From the NCBI RefSeq assembly GCF_036588685.1, contig NC_086375.1, positions 47,500,955 through 47,564,954 of the forward strand: 64,000 nt of DNA. The letters run 5' to 3'. Source of the DNA: Mytilus trossulus (taxonomy: Eukaryota; Mollusca; Bivalvia; Mytilida; Mytilidae). The position numbers were made by a program, and so were the translations under genes. Positions 1-12,600 of this stretch are shown here, in pieces. The notes beneath the pieces are model-generated. The model was given only the letters and a program-made list of their open reading frames with translations. It made no database searches and was not told the origin of the DNA. Numbering within the stretch: the stretch's first letter is position 1; every line of letters begins with the position of its first letter.

Positions 1-55
1 GAGTTTTTTTTTAAGCCTGGCGTTGTTCATTTTCTTTTCGAATTTTTAGTCTGTA

Positions 56-79
56 CACAGGCAAAATTGCAACGCATGT
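56..79 (+). repeat. Left terminal inverted repeat (24 bp)
   Basis: Begins CACAGGCAAAATTGC and is a perfect inverted match to 27868-27891. The match resumes (TTACCAGG) after a 10-bp extra AAACGCATGT present only on this side. Preceded by TA at 54-55. Confidence 0.85.
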
Positions 80-304
80 AAACGCATGTTTACCAGGAAT
101 TTACCGTACGTTTCTAAACATGTCAGAAACGCATGTTTGGAGCACCGTACGTTAAACGCATGTTTGGAGAACGTATTGTTTACATGCGTTTATGGGAAAC
201 ATGCGTTTGAAAACACATGGTTAACGCATGTTCATGGTAACCGTATGTTTGAAAACATATGGTAAACACATGTTCATAAACCGTATGGTAAACGTATGTT
301 TGGA
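80..304. repeat. Left subterminal palindrome array
   Basis: More than a dozen variants of an imperfect palindrome of the type AAACGCATGTTT or AACCGTATGGTAAAC follow each other with short spacers, in both orientations. The array stops sharply near 304, before ordinary sequence. The same motif family fills the other end of the element. By analogy with CACTA elements these are probably binding sites for the transposase or the accessory protein. Confidence 0.75.
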
Positions 305-852
305 TGAAGGTTGCTTTACTTCCAGTTCAGATCAGATGCATATTCAGGTTATGAAATCATGCTAATGAGAAATGAGCTCTAATACTGCTTTGTATTAGAC
401 TGACACCCTAACTCACTAATTAACAGTTTGCAGGAAGAATAGTCACCCTACTAGGACACATAATTCTGACTAAGGGTGGGTTGATTCAGTCCTTGTTATT
501 ACTTCTTAATGCTGCTTGCCTAGCATAGAAATACCAATTTTAAGTCTTTGCATTGACTCTGCCCCTGTTTGAACCTTAAATAACATCGTGCACTTAATGC
601 AAGCAATTTCAGAATAACTGAGGTGGTCCAATATCATGTAGGATATATGCATGAACAAACCATAAGTCATTTAGTGAATTATGCGTTTGAAATAAAATTT
701 TAATGGTATCAATTCTATATCACCATATGAGCATTTCATCTGAGTGCATAATGTTTCAATCAAAAAAGTATCTACAGCTTTATAGTTTACACTGACTATG
801 ATGTTGTGGTTTTTTTTTTTAAGAATTTTAAGAGCGCTTACTAATTATATCA
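305..852. other. Gene-free stretch inside the transposon, left side
   Basis: No open frame or structured repeat is evident. It lies downstream of the minus-strand gene and should contain its 3' untranslated region. No strong AATAAA on the minus strand; a weaker ATTAAA lies near 697. Confidence 0.5.
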
Positions 853-3800
853 TTAAGATGAGAACACCTTAACCATACCATCAGCTTAAGATAAAACCAA
901 TTTCTATACATGCAGGTTTTCTTAAAATGGCATGATTGATAACAAGTTTTTATTTTTGGTAACAAAATATATTTGAAAAATGTGTAAATAGTATAATAAA
1001 AGGTAACATGAAAATATATGGTAGCACAAATTAAAAGTCTATTTCTTCTTTTCTTTACTTTTTCTTTAGTCTTTTTAAACAGTGGCCTGAGGTTCTGAAA
1101 TAATAAGTAAGATGCAAAGTTAATTATGCATTTTTTTATAACTACCAATTAATCTTTAATTAAAAACAAGAAAAATAAATTAAGTTGAGGTTAATATTAA
1201 GTACATTGATACATAAACATCTATATGTTTCTGAAAGACATTGAAAATCAATTATATCAGATTATAAACAGTTAAATTTTCCTTTCTTAACTAACGGGTT
1301 TCAGATAAAAGAAACTATAAGTTTTTCAATTTTATTGTATTTAAGGGTAAAGAAAATCAAAAGATACATCCTCATCCCAGATACATTAATTGTATTTCAA
1401 TCTTCATAAAGCAGTAATATCGATCCTTGTGGATTGTTAAATTTTTTTTTATATATTTTTGTGTGTATGACAAAGATTAGTAAGCATTCTTTCATTCTTT
1501 AAACAAGAATGTGTCCATATAGTACACTGATGCCCCATTTACATTATCATTTTTTTCTGTTTAGTGTACCGTGAAATAAGGATCAAAACCCTAATAAAAA
1601 GTAGTCACAGGAAGTAAGTCAGGCTCTGACTACAACAAATGTAGAAATCATTTTAACGGTACATGATTCAACTTGATTGTTCCCTTGCATGCAAACATTT
1701 AAATATCATTAACACAAGTGTCAGACTGACATACAGTGGTTCAGAAGGTCATCAGACGGAAGTCAATTAATAAATGTACACTTATCCTCTGTAATTAGAA
1801 ATTTTTATACACTGTATTCAAATTGCATATATCCTGTTAAATTGACAAATGACTAGTAAAAGTCAAAATTACTAGGGAATCACTGCATAGACAAAGAAAG
1901 AAATGGAAGGAAGGACACAGAGAATGTAGTCAGACTGACAGACAAGGTGAATTCTAAATTTATACCACCAATATGTAAATGAGTGGTGATATTATTTGAT
2001 TGATTCATCTCACTTTTTCTAAGCAATAAATATAAATATACTTTATAACAAAATACCTTGTCTTCTCTTGGTTCTTCTTGAGTCCAATTCCTGGAGTGTT
2101 TTCCACTTTTCAGGATCATTTATAACCTGGATCTCAACAAAGTAATCCTTAAATTTTCCCCAAAAGTCAAGAAAAAATTCCACCTCATCTGACCCGTTTG
2201 TGTTTAATTTGTGCTTGTTGAGAAATGACCTCTAAAATAAAAACAAATAAAACAGTTATTTGTATTACAATTAACTAACTTAAGAATAATGTACTTTCTT
2301 ACACGCCTATAATATATTTAAATAACCTATGGAAAACTTGTAAACAATTCCAGCTCTTCAACTTTTTAACTGCATTATACCCCTATGTTCTATTTTTATC
2401 CATGGCGGCCGTCTTGGTTGGTTGGTCGGGTCACGCCACACATTATTTAAACTAAATACCCCAAAGATGATTGTGGCCAAATTTGGATTAATTTGGCTCA
2501 GTAGATTCAGAGGAGAAGATTTTTGTAAAAGATATATAAGATTTACGAAAAATGTTAAAAATTGACATTAAATGGCAATAACTCCTAAAGGGGTCAACTG
2601 ACCATTTTGGTCATGTTGACCTATTTGTAAATCTTACTTTGCTGAACATTATTACTGTTTACAGTTTATCTCTATCTGTAATAATATTCTAAATAATGAC
2701 AAAAAACAGCAAAAAATCCCTAAAATTACCTAATTCAGGGGCAGCAACTCAACAAAGGGTTGTCCGATTCATCTGAAAATTTCAGGACTGATAGATCTTG
2801 ACCTGAGAAACAATTTTACCCCCTATCAGATTTGCTCTAAATGCTTTGGTTTTTGAGTTATAAGCCAAAAACTGCATTTTACCCCTATGTTCTATTTTAA
2901 GCCATGGTGGCCATCTTGGTTGGTTTGGTGGGTCACCCCACACATTTTGTAAACTAAATACACCAATGATGATTGTGGCCAAGTTTGGTTCAATTTGGCC
3001 CACTAGTTTCAGAGGAGAAGATTTTGTAAAATTTAACGACAAACGACAACAATTGTATTAAAGTTGATTATCAAGGTAGGTTATGTTTGATTTTCTATTC
3101 TATTGCATTATTCGCATATGTACTGATTTCAGCAAGTCAACATGGCGGCTCATTGGTTACGAAATGTCAACTTTGGATTTGACGGTAGCTCACGGGAAAA
3201 AACATATAAATCAACATGGTGTCGAGAATGAAACATTTTTTTTTCAGCGGTTGTTCACGAAATAATCCGTGCAAGCTACGGATCTATTAAAATGATGAGC
3301 TTTATCTAACAGGGAGTAAAAAAGAACAGCCATACACACAGATTTACCCACCCTCGCTTCAGTTTTTTTAATGATCGTATTTGTCCTATTAGAATCGAAA
3401 TAACTCATGGAAGCCATAGATTATTGGAAATTTACACATGGCCTGGGCCGTGATATTCGTTGATTTTATCCCTCGCTAACGCTCAGGATAAAATTTGAAT
3501 ATCACGGCCCGGGCCATGTGTAAATTTCCAATAATCTATGGCTTCCATGAATTATTTCTTAATTTACACATGGCCTGGGCCGTGATATTCGTTGATTTTA
3601 TCCCTCGCTTTCCAGGCCATGTGTAAATTTCCAATAATCTATGGCTTCCATGAATTATTTCTTAAATAACAGTTTGAATAACAAAAAGTTATAAAGGATG
3701 TTATGAGTATTTGGAAATAAAATAAAATCTTGAATTGATACTTTAAGTGCCAGTCTGCCTACTTAGAATCAGGCAGTGGTCAAAACATGACCAAAAAAAA

Positions 3801-6800
3801 ACACCCAATTTGACATTAATTTCAGTTCATAATATGTAGTTATGCACAAAAATAACATCCATTTCCGTTTTCTGTTCTGGTAATAGAAGATACAATTTGG
3901 TAGAAATACACAAGAGATTAAAAAATAAGGGGAGATAACTCTGTAATTTGCTATAATTCTAACCAATTTTCTAATCGAGTTATTTGATATTACCAGACAC
4001 ATCCAAACGAAAGACTAATAATTTTTAACTCAGGATTATGGTTAGTATTAAAAAGCATGATTAGCTCAATGGGTTTTTTATAATCATGTTTTGATTTTAA
4101 CCTAAATTGCCTGATTCTTACAAAGACTGGCACTTAAGTCTGAAGATCATTAGTTAATTAAGATTATATATTTCTAAAACTATCAAATCATACTTTTTTG
4201 GCATCAACATGATCAATATAATATAAAGCAAATGTTACCTAAAATATTAACTTACTAATAGCAGGCTCAGTTGCCTTCTTTTGGGGGCCAACACATCAGA
4301 TGAATTACAGAATGGGCCAAGGAACACTTTACTGAACTCATCTAGTTCCATGGCCTGTACATCTTTTCCTGATTTTATGTCAAGAGAAATCTAAAATGTA
4401 TGACTTTAATTTTAGTAATTAGTACCAGTAATTAAGAATAAGACAAGTGTAACTCAATGTATTTGAAAAATTTAATATGTCCATTAATTTTTAGATAAAT
4501 GCAAATCAGTCCTATTTAAACTGAGTTTTACTGTGTATATTGCTGTCACATGTTTCTTTATTTTACATTGTCATTGGCTGGAAGTATAGGGGAGGTTAAG
4601 TTCTCACAAAATATGTTTAACCACACAGCATATAATTTGCACCTGTTATTTGTCAGGAGCCTCTAGCCTTTGTTAGTCTTGTATGTTTCTGAAGCATTAG
4701 TGTAATCAATCCCGTTTCAAAATAACTAGACTAAGATCAATCATTCCTGGTATACAAGCTAGTGTAATCATTCTTGGTTTAAAAAGACTATATATACTGT
4801 GAATATTACTCAGAAGAAAACACTATTTTACTTTCTCCTTTTCTAAGTTAAATCAACAATGCAAGTTTACCAAGAAATAATTGAATAATTAAAACTGGTC
4901 TTTGTTTGTGTGATTGACAATGAGACAATTTTCCATCAAAGTCATAATGACAGGTTGGGAACAACCTCTTAATTTTATAAATATCCCTTTTAATGAGGGG
5001 TCAATATAACTTTATCATGTTTATAATATTTTTTGTTGTAAAAAACACTTTTTAGTACAATAAGGAGGACCACTAAATTTCCAGTTGCAGTAGGGTCTTA
5101 GACAATAAAAAATGGCTGGAAACGGAACAATTGTAAAAAATTCCAGTTTTGGGTTTTGGTGAATAATTTGGAGATGCTTAAACTTAGAATCCTTATCTTT
5201 TAGTACAATGTAGCTGCCAGCCATATATTGGTTTTGATGATTTTGGCAATGTATAGGTATTTCCCCTGTTATATTTCAGAGCACTCTAACTTAGGATTAA
5301 TTGGTTTCACAGATACATGTATGTACAGTGTGGTGGGGTGCTAATAGGTTTAAAATCGTTATATACAGGTTTATAAATCTTACTTTTCTCCTTAATTGGT
5401 TTCTATAGTCTGTAAATTTGGCTGCAGACCACTGCACCACCATCTTAAAGGCATGACCTTGGCCTTTGAAACCTTCTTTATCAAGGTGTGATTTTACTTC
5501 ATTCTAAAATAGATTGACAAGATAATATATTATATGAACGACTTTTAAATGTAAAAAAACAAAATACACATAATCCAAAACTCAAACCACAACTGTAAAG
5601 CATTGAAACTTAGTAAATTTACAAGCAATGACTATATGAGTTAACAAATGGTCAAGTTTGACATTTAAACCAGTCAAACTACGGTTTAACCTCAAACTAA
5701 TTGCAACAGAAAATGTTTTAGTACTAATCTATAGCATAATGCCATAAATTAATAAACACAGAAAAAAAGTCCCATAAAATCTAACTGGAGGAAAACTCAA
5801 AATCAGCATTTTTATTTTCCTAGGGAAATTAAACACTGAAAGGGGAGATAACTCTGCAAAAAAATTTAGTCTTTCTTTTTTGTTCAGTTTTTGGGTTTTT
5901 TTTTGAAATTTGTGTAAAGTATGATACTGTGATGGGGTAATAAGTTAAATATATAATCTTCTGCTCATGAAATGTACAAAACCAAAGTATTATGGGTAGT
6001 TTTATTTTTTTTGGGCATGTTACATTGCAAATTTGAAGCTTTGTGTCCGTTTAAACTAGAGGCTCTCAAGAGCCTGTGTCGCTCACCTTGGTTTATGTGC
6101 ATTTTAAACAATGTACACAGATAAATTCATAAGAAAATTGTCAGGATAGCCTTGTGCAATGTAACCTTATTACACCAATCATTTACTCTACATCTTAGAA
6201 CTTACTTTGAAAACTATGTCTGAAGTGGTATTCAACCATGGGTTGACACTAAACTTCTCCCGAAGGTAAGTATTAAGTTTCTTCTGGAAATAAACAAAAT
6301 TGATTTCATGATTTGATTAAGAACTTTTTTTATATTTGAAGGGAACAAGAGGATAAAAGGTACCAAATAATAAGTATTAATTAACCCTCTCTTACATTAA
6401 TTTTTTTTTCTCTGCAATCTTGATTCGCATAGGATTCTTGTAATAAAATGCTGAAAATATGCTTAAAAGTCAGTAATATAAGCAGCATATATGTAACTGT
6501 CTTTGGATATCTTTAAAAAAAAATTAGAATGGAAACAGTCTCAGGGAATGTGTTAGTGTCACTACATTGATGTGAATACCTCACTTGGCCTTTAATTGGG
6601 CCAAATAAGCTAAACAAAAATATACATGATATTCTGCAAAAATTATTTTAGAACTGCATAAAACAAGAATGTGTCCATAGTACACGGATGTCCCACTTGC
6701 ACTATCATTTTCTATGTTCAGTAGACCGTGAAATTGGGGTCAAAACTTTAATTTTGAATTAAAATTAGAAAGATCATATCATAGGAAACATGTGTACTAA

Positions 6801-9171
6801 GTTTCAAGTTGATTGGACTTTAACTTCATCAAAAACTACCATGACCAAAAACTTTAACCTGAACTTCACACTATCATTTTCTATGTTCAGTGGACCATAA
6901 AATTGGGGTCAAAACTATTATTTGGCATAAAAATTAGAAAGATCATATCATGGGGAACATGTGTACTAAGTTTCAAGTTGATTGGACTTCAACTTCTTTA
7001 AAAACTACCTTGACCAAAAACTTTAACCTGAAGCGAAAGGACGAACGGACGCACAGACGGACGAACCGAGGCACAGACCAGAAAACATAATGCCCCTCTA
7101 CTATCATAGGTGGGGCATAAAAATACCTTGAATGAGCATTCCTCCATTAGGAAGCTCTGTCCTTTCTGCTCTGACTGCCTCTTCAGGTACAGCACATCAG
7201 CTGATAGTTCTTGCAGAACCTTTTCCATTTTGACTAGCTTGTTCACTTAAAAAAATTGTATTATGATAAATATTCTTAGCCAATTTAATTAATTTTTCTC
7301 ATTACCTTTTGTTCCAATTGTAAAAATCAAGTAAAATTCTCAACACTTTTTCAGTTATAATCATTCTTCATTAAACTTCATAGTTTTTCTCTTTAGACTA
7401 TGATTCAGTCAACCTAAAAAAAATTATTCACATCTATATGTCCTTGATTGACCTAAAACAGGCTAAAATTGTATAACAATAAATGATATGTCACTTAGAG
7501 TGAAAGTAATTTTATTGAGAAAATAATTGAAATTCCTCAAGTCCAATTATTTTAATGGCAGGCTTCTATAAGAAATTTGGTTATTTGCTTAAAGTGTAAT
7601 AAAACTAAATGAATAAAAACGCTATCTATCTGTCTCATCTAGTTTCGAGTGATTTAAACGACCCAGAGAAAATACCCAATTTTACTATCCATACTAAGAA
7701 AAAAATTCTTAGTATGGATAGTAAAATTGGGTATTTTCTCTGGCTCGTTTAAATCACTCGAAACTAGGTGAGACACGCACAGAAGTGATAGATATGTATT
7801 ATAAATATAGAAAATTGAATATTTTTAATAAAAAAAAAAAAAAAAATCTGTATCTTAGACCCAAGCGCATGTGATTAGAGAACCCATTATATATCAAGAA
7901 CACATGTTCCTTGATTATAAGTTAATGGTTAAATTCTTTAACTTTTATATAAACAGTAATCAAATGATATGTACCAATATGTAAAACCAACATTTTTTAA
8001 AGTTTTGCAGTCGTATAAAAACCATTGAACTGTTACAATTAATAATTGAAACCTAGTTAGATTACTTTATTTATAGAGTATGCACTTACAAATTTCTTTG
8101 GATCCAGCACTAGCCCCTGCTGGGTTTTCTGGCGGTGCAAACAAATCCTGGGAATGGTCTTGCTCATCTCCAGGTACAGCAACAGGCACATTTTCCTGTG
8201 AATCCTGTATAAAAAAAGTATACATGATAAGTTGATGGGATACTTTTAAAAATGTTAAAGGCACTAGTTCCTGTAAAAATGTACGCTATTGTTCAGAATT
8301 AAAAGCCCCCCCCCCCCCCCCCCACAAAGTGTTATAAGAGGGGTTGCGACATTGACTAACCTAAAAAGGGGATGGGTGTCCAGACCAGTCATACTTCAGT
8401 GATTCCCTATGTAATTAAACATTTTTTTTTAACATAAGAGGGATGCCCCTCCCCTGAAACCACCTTTGGCCCTTTGGATACTACGAAAAATGCTTTTAAT
8501 TATGAGCATTTAATTGAACTGAAAGATGCTTTTATTAATGGGCATTAAATTGAACTAAAGGATGCAGGGTCATTCTATATGATGTGTTCATATTAATTCA
8601 CACCTTTTGTTTAAACAGTTCAATCTGCTGTGCAATTTTTTTTTTAATTCAGATGTGAATTTTAACAGAATAATATAAAATTAATATGATGTAATACATA
8701 AAAAGAAATCTCTTTTAAAAATTAAGATTTTATATGATTAAAGAATTTTAATATCCAATCAAAGGTACATCCTACAATTAAAATTGTAAAAATGTAAGGT
8801 TTTCTGAAATAAATATTAATGTGTTAAGACAGGAGTCCATCAGGACAAGTTAGATGATGGTAGTAATACTAATATATATATAGTGAAGAAGAAAAAAATC
8901 TTTGTAGATTTAAAGAAGATATTTATAATAATGTCTATATATCATGTTTATTAAACTTATCAAACTTTTTTCATCTGTGAATTATCTGACCAGTGTTAAC
9001 TGGTATAGATCATAAAATATTTCAATATGTATCAGGAATCTACCAAATTCTTAAAATGCAGCAAAATTCATTTCTTTTTGTACTCTAAAGCCGGCAATTT
9101 AAGGCGAACTGAAAAGTATCATTATTCCTTTACCCATATTATGATAATATACCTACCTCTAACGCACTCAT
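853..9171 (-). CDS. Transposon accessory protein, coiled-coil and basic, unrecognised family (8 exons, 262 aa)
   Basis: Exons read on the minus strand: 9171-9157, 8204-8090, 7245-7127, 6283-6206, 5503-5384, 4390-4256, 2231-2057 and a tentative last exon 884-853. All junctions are GT-AG and phases agree, giving 262 aa from MSALEDSQ to MVKVFSS. Residues 1-40 are acidic, low-complexity and proline/alanine-rich. Residues about 43-75 form a predicted coiled coil (KLVKMEKVLQELSADVLYLK). The middle has two lysine/arginine-rich helical segments (FTDYRNQLRRK and APKRRQLSLLL), and the tail is basic (RRTKRRQ). I do not recognise the family. Its place inside the TIRs, divergent from the transposase, suggests a DNA-binding or regulatory partner that might bind the subterminal arrays; this is inference. 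The final 32-base exon is the weakest call; reading past the donor of exon 7 would instead end after GILL. Confidence 0.7.
1502..1640 (+). repeat. Degraded copy of dispersed repeat family C
   Basis: Matches the opening of the repeat at 6661-7124 (GTGTCCAT, GTACAC, ATGCCCCA, then ACCGTGAAAT). In the region between the last two exons of the minus-strand gene. Confidence 0.5.
2377..3040 (+). repeat. Dispersed repeat family D, two tandem units
   Basis: A segment with TTACCCCTATGTTCTATTTT, CATGG, GGCCATCTTGGTTGG and GATGATTGTGGCCAA occurs at about 2377-2530 and again at 2866-3030. The segment between the units (GATAGATCTTGAC, TTTTTGAGTTATAAGCC) is inversely related to sequence at 53025-53225. Lies between exons 6 and 7 of the minus-strand gene. 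The small open frames here follow the repeat and are not genes. Confidence 0.65.
3404..3665. repeat. Foldback element with a truncated tandem derivative
   Basis: 3404-3477 and 3481-3550 are near-perfect inverted arms (ATGGAAGCCATAGATTATTG, central GGCCTGGGCCGTGATATTCG). Immediately after, 3562-3665 repeats the structure with most of one arm deleted. Could extrude a long hairpin. Confidence 0.8.
5640..6060 (+). repeat. Dispersed repeat family E, single copy
   Basis: Shares landmarks with 16345-17165: ATTGCAACA, CACAGAAAAAA, GTCCCA, GGGGAGATAACTC, and TCATGA next to TATTATGGGTAG. Lies in an intron of the minus-strand gene. Confidence 0.55.
6661..7124 (+). repeat. Dispersed repeat family C with an internal duplication
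   Basis: Starts AACAAGAATGTGTCCATAG and ends near TAGGTGGGGCATAAAAA, with a GGACGAACGGACGCACAGAC block near the end. A piece of about 170 bp (CACTATCATTTTCTATGTTC to TTTAACCTGAA) occurs twice in tandem. Related copies are at 1502, 15300 and, inverted, 23329. Confidence 0.7.
7631..7776. repeat. Near-perfect 146-bp palindrome
   Basis: Arms of about 70 bp meet near 7703 with almost no loop (arm start TGTCTCATCTAGTTTCGAGT, centre AAGAAAAAAATTCTT) and differ at only a few bases. Looks like a young foldback insertion, in an intron of the minus-strand gene. Confidence 0.85.
8306..8323 (+). repeat. Poly-C tract
   Basis: An uninterrupted run of about 18 cytosines in otherwise AT-rich intron sequence; prone to sequencing and replication length error. 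Confidence 0.8.
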
Positions 9172-9616
9172 GCTCTTTTCCTTCAGTTTTTGTATGTTTG
9201 ACTGATTTCACTGTGATGCGTATTCAAATAAATTTTGACAGAACTGTGTAACTTTGTAATAGTCGTCTGCTAAATGACGTCACATCGGAAGCGTCGGTAA
9301 GAGCGCAACAAAAGCTGAAGCGGAAACGTAAACGTGATGTTTCTAAAAATCTAAAGTCAATCGAAAGTATATAATTGTTGTGCAGTTATTTTAACGAAAT
9401 AAAATAAATAAATATAGTAAACGATTTAGATACGTACAATGTTCTTATTGTTGAAATAAAGAGGGATACTTCCGTGTAACCGTTTCCCGTTTTTAGTTTG
9501 ACCCGTATGACAATCGGAATATTTTTGGGCTTGACTCAACTGAATTCAACAACCCTAGAGAGCTACCGAGTGAATCATTGTTTACTGCGTAACTATCAGT
9601 TGATTACTATGTCAGT
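9172..9616. promoter_or_regulatory. Shared divergent promoter region of the transposon genes
   Basis: The 445 bp between the two start codons must hold both promoters. It contains a perfect CRE/ATF palindrome TGACGTCA at 9275-9282 and is less AT-rich than its surroundings. No clear TATA box is visible for either gene. It could coordinate expression of transposase and accessory protein. Confidence 0.5.
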
Positions 9617-12600
9617 ATGTACATCTGCGACTGCTGTAATTTTAAAACAACGCGACTGTTTAATTATCAGAGACACCTGAGCAGAGCTACACACGAGCGG
9701 CAAGTGTTTTTAACTCAAGAGAACAATTACTCTTTCTCACCTGGATCTATTGAACCCCCTTCGGATTTCGTGTCGACAGCCTTCTCCGGCAGTGAAGAAG
9801 ACATATTTATACAAGTAAACCATGAAACACTAGATGAAAATGAAAACAGAACTAGCGAGACAGATCAATCTGACAATGATTTCCAGGAAAACCACCAAAC
9901 AGCAGATGAAAATGAAAACTGTAATACTAATAGTAATAACGAGACAGGCCCATCTGACAAAGCCCCAACATGGTATCCTTTTTTATCCAAAGCTGAAATG
10001 TTGCTGTACATCTTTATGAATTCTACAACACATCCAGTTGTAAGTTTGTCATTTTATGATTTTATTTAATATAAGAGGTTTAAAATGGTATTGGGTCTGT
10101 TCGCCCTAATTACAAAATGTACATGTACAATGTACATGTTCGCCCTGGGACCTGTTTACCCTCAGTTTGTTCGCCCATAGGCATGGAGTCAGTTCATCCT
10201 ACAAAATGTACTTAAAAATATTTTAAAATATTCAGGGCAATGCAGTTTAAAAAAATTATTTAGATTATTATTTCTAGGGTATATTCTTGAAATTTATTGA
10301 AATTAACATTATGTGACTAGACAACAATTAGAAAAAAATAAAAATCAGGGAGAATGGACCCTCACAGTGCGAACAAGTATCAGGGCCAATATAGGTACAA
10401 GGGCGGACACGAAACAGGTCGAACAGTTTAAATTATGTTGTTGAAAAAATAATTGATCTTACTGTAAAGAGTTTGGAATTTAAATTTGTTCTCATACATA
10501 TGTATCAATTAATTAAATGGATAAAATACAGGTAAGACATCAATACAGTGGAATAAGGTTTTAAAGGACTTTGTTAATTATAAGTTGACATTTATTGTCA
10601 GACTACATTGTACATTTAATGTAAACAACCATTTTGTAAACATATGCAAAATTTGGATTTGACAAAAAATCAAGAATCAGAATACATATTTCCAACATGT
10701 CAAATTATTCTTTTTTAAGTATATAGGACAGGATCTTTATGTTTCATATTTCTATTAAAAAAAAGAATACATCTTTTCATTATCAGTCAGTTCATACAGA
10801 TTGGTAAAGTCTTTGATTAAAAAGCTGAAGGTTAAAAAATTTCTTCACTAAATGTTATAATTTCCAGGTTTAATTCACATTTTATGACATTAAATTATAA
10901 AACTAAAGCATTTAGAGTAAAATCTGACATGGGATAATAATGCTCATTTAATGTTATTATAGATAAAGAGAAATTGTGAACAGCATAAGATTTCAGCATA
11001 GTCAGATCTAATATATTAGTGAATATGACCATAATTGTCAATTGACTCCTTAAGGAGTTATTTTCCTTCAATGACAATATAGCACATTGTGTTCAATCAT
11101 ATTTGCTTTATTTTACAAGGTTCCAAAATATTTGACATAAATTTATATAATAAGCATTGAAATTAATTAAACTGTAATTTCATTTTTCAGAGTGATGAAA
11201 TAGTGAAGTATATCATTTTTATGATGGGAGAACTGAATGTGACAGATGTCCCAACTCTGCAGAGTTTGAAAAATAAAAATATTGGAGACTTCAGCTGGAA
11301 AGATTTTGTGACAAAAGTGAGGGTTCTATTAATTATGATACATTGTACATGATGAAAATTGGGTTATGTATTCAGAAAAAAAAAGTGAATTAAGAGCTCT
11401 TTGAAAGGAAGCATTAAATATAGAAAGAAAAGAAAAAGTTGCAACTATAAAAACCATTTATCAAATCAATCCATGTGTTCGTAGATAGTAGATGTTGTTG
11501 TGTCCTGTTAAATTGTTATACGATGATGACTGATGTTCCCATATTTTGACTATTTTATTGATTGTGACTGTTTATTTAACGCATCATGTAAATGTAACGG
11601 AATTTGATGAGACTGTTATTAAAGTGAGAGGGTTAGCGCTATAGAACCAGGTTTAATCCACCATTTTCTACATTTGAAAATGCCTGTACCAAGTCAGGTA
11701 TATGACAGTTCTTGTCCATTCGTTTTTGATGCGTTTTGTTTTTTGATTTTGCCATGTGATTATGGACTTTCCAAATTGATTTTCCTCTAAGTTCAGTATT
11801 TTTGTGATTTTACTTTTTATCATCCTCTATGTTAGTTTTGTTTGAAATCTATACAGTATAAGAAAACAACAGTAAAATTAAGGACAACTATGATGTGTGA
11901 TAAAAATGAACTGGAGCGTTTTTAATGACTAAAGCCCTTTGTTAACCTTTATTAAAGTCTCAGTGTCAAGCAGTCTACATAAAGCTTGATTATACTAACA
12001 TCATTATACTGCAATTTTGTTATACATGAAAGTCATTCATAACTTTTTTTACTCTGAAATTTGATTTTATACATTTTATACTTTACAATTTTTTGTAGTC
12101 TACAAGTGAAGATGGCATTCCTGTTTGGTCGATGAAACCATCACAGGTATTAAGGCTCAATATGGCACATCCTAAGATCTCAAAGTCACTCAAAAGGTAT
12201 ACGCAATCAATTCTTAGATAACTCTTTTATAAAGATTGATCTTGATCACAGAAATTAACAACTACTGACAGCCTTCAACTATGAGCAATGTCAATACAGC
12301 ATAGTTCATTATAAAAGGCCCAACAATTACAAATTTATGCGAAACAATTCAAAGTAGAAAACTAGTGGCCTAATTTATTATAATGTACAAATAAAAGAAT
12401 GAATAACAAGTATGTAACACAGCAACAAACGACAACCAAGGCTTCTGACTTGGGACAGACACATGCATACAAAATGTGGCGTGGTTAAACATGTTACCAC
12501 ATCTTTGTGTCACACACAGTCATGTAACAATTTTTTAGCTAGTTAAAACAAAATTATCCTATTCCTATAATAAGATCACCAAACTTAGATAAAAAGGTGA

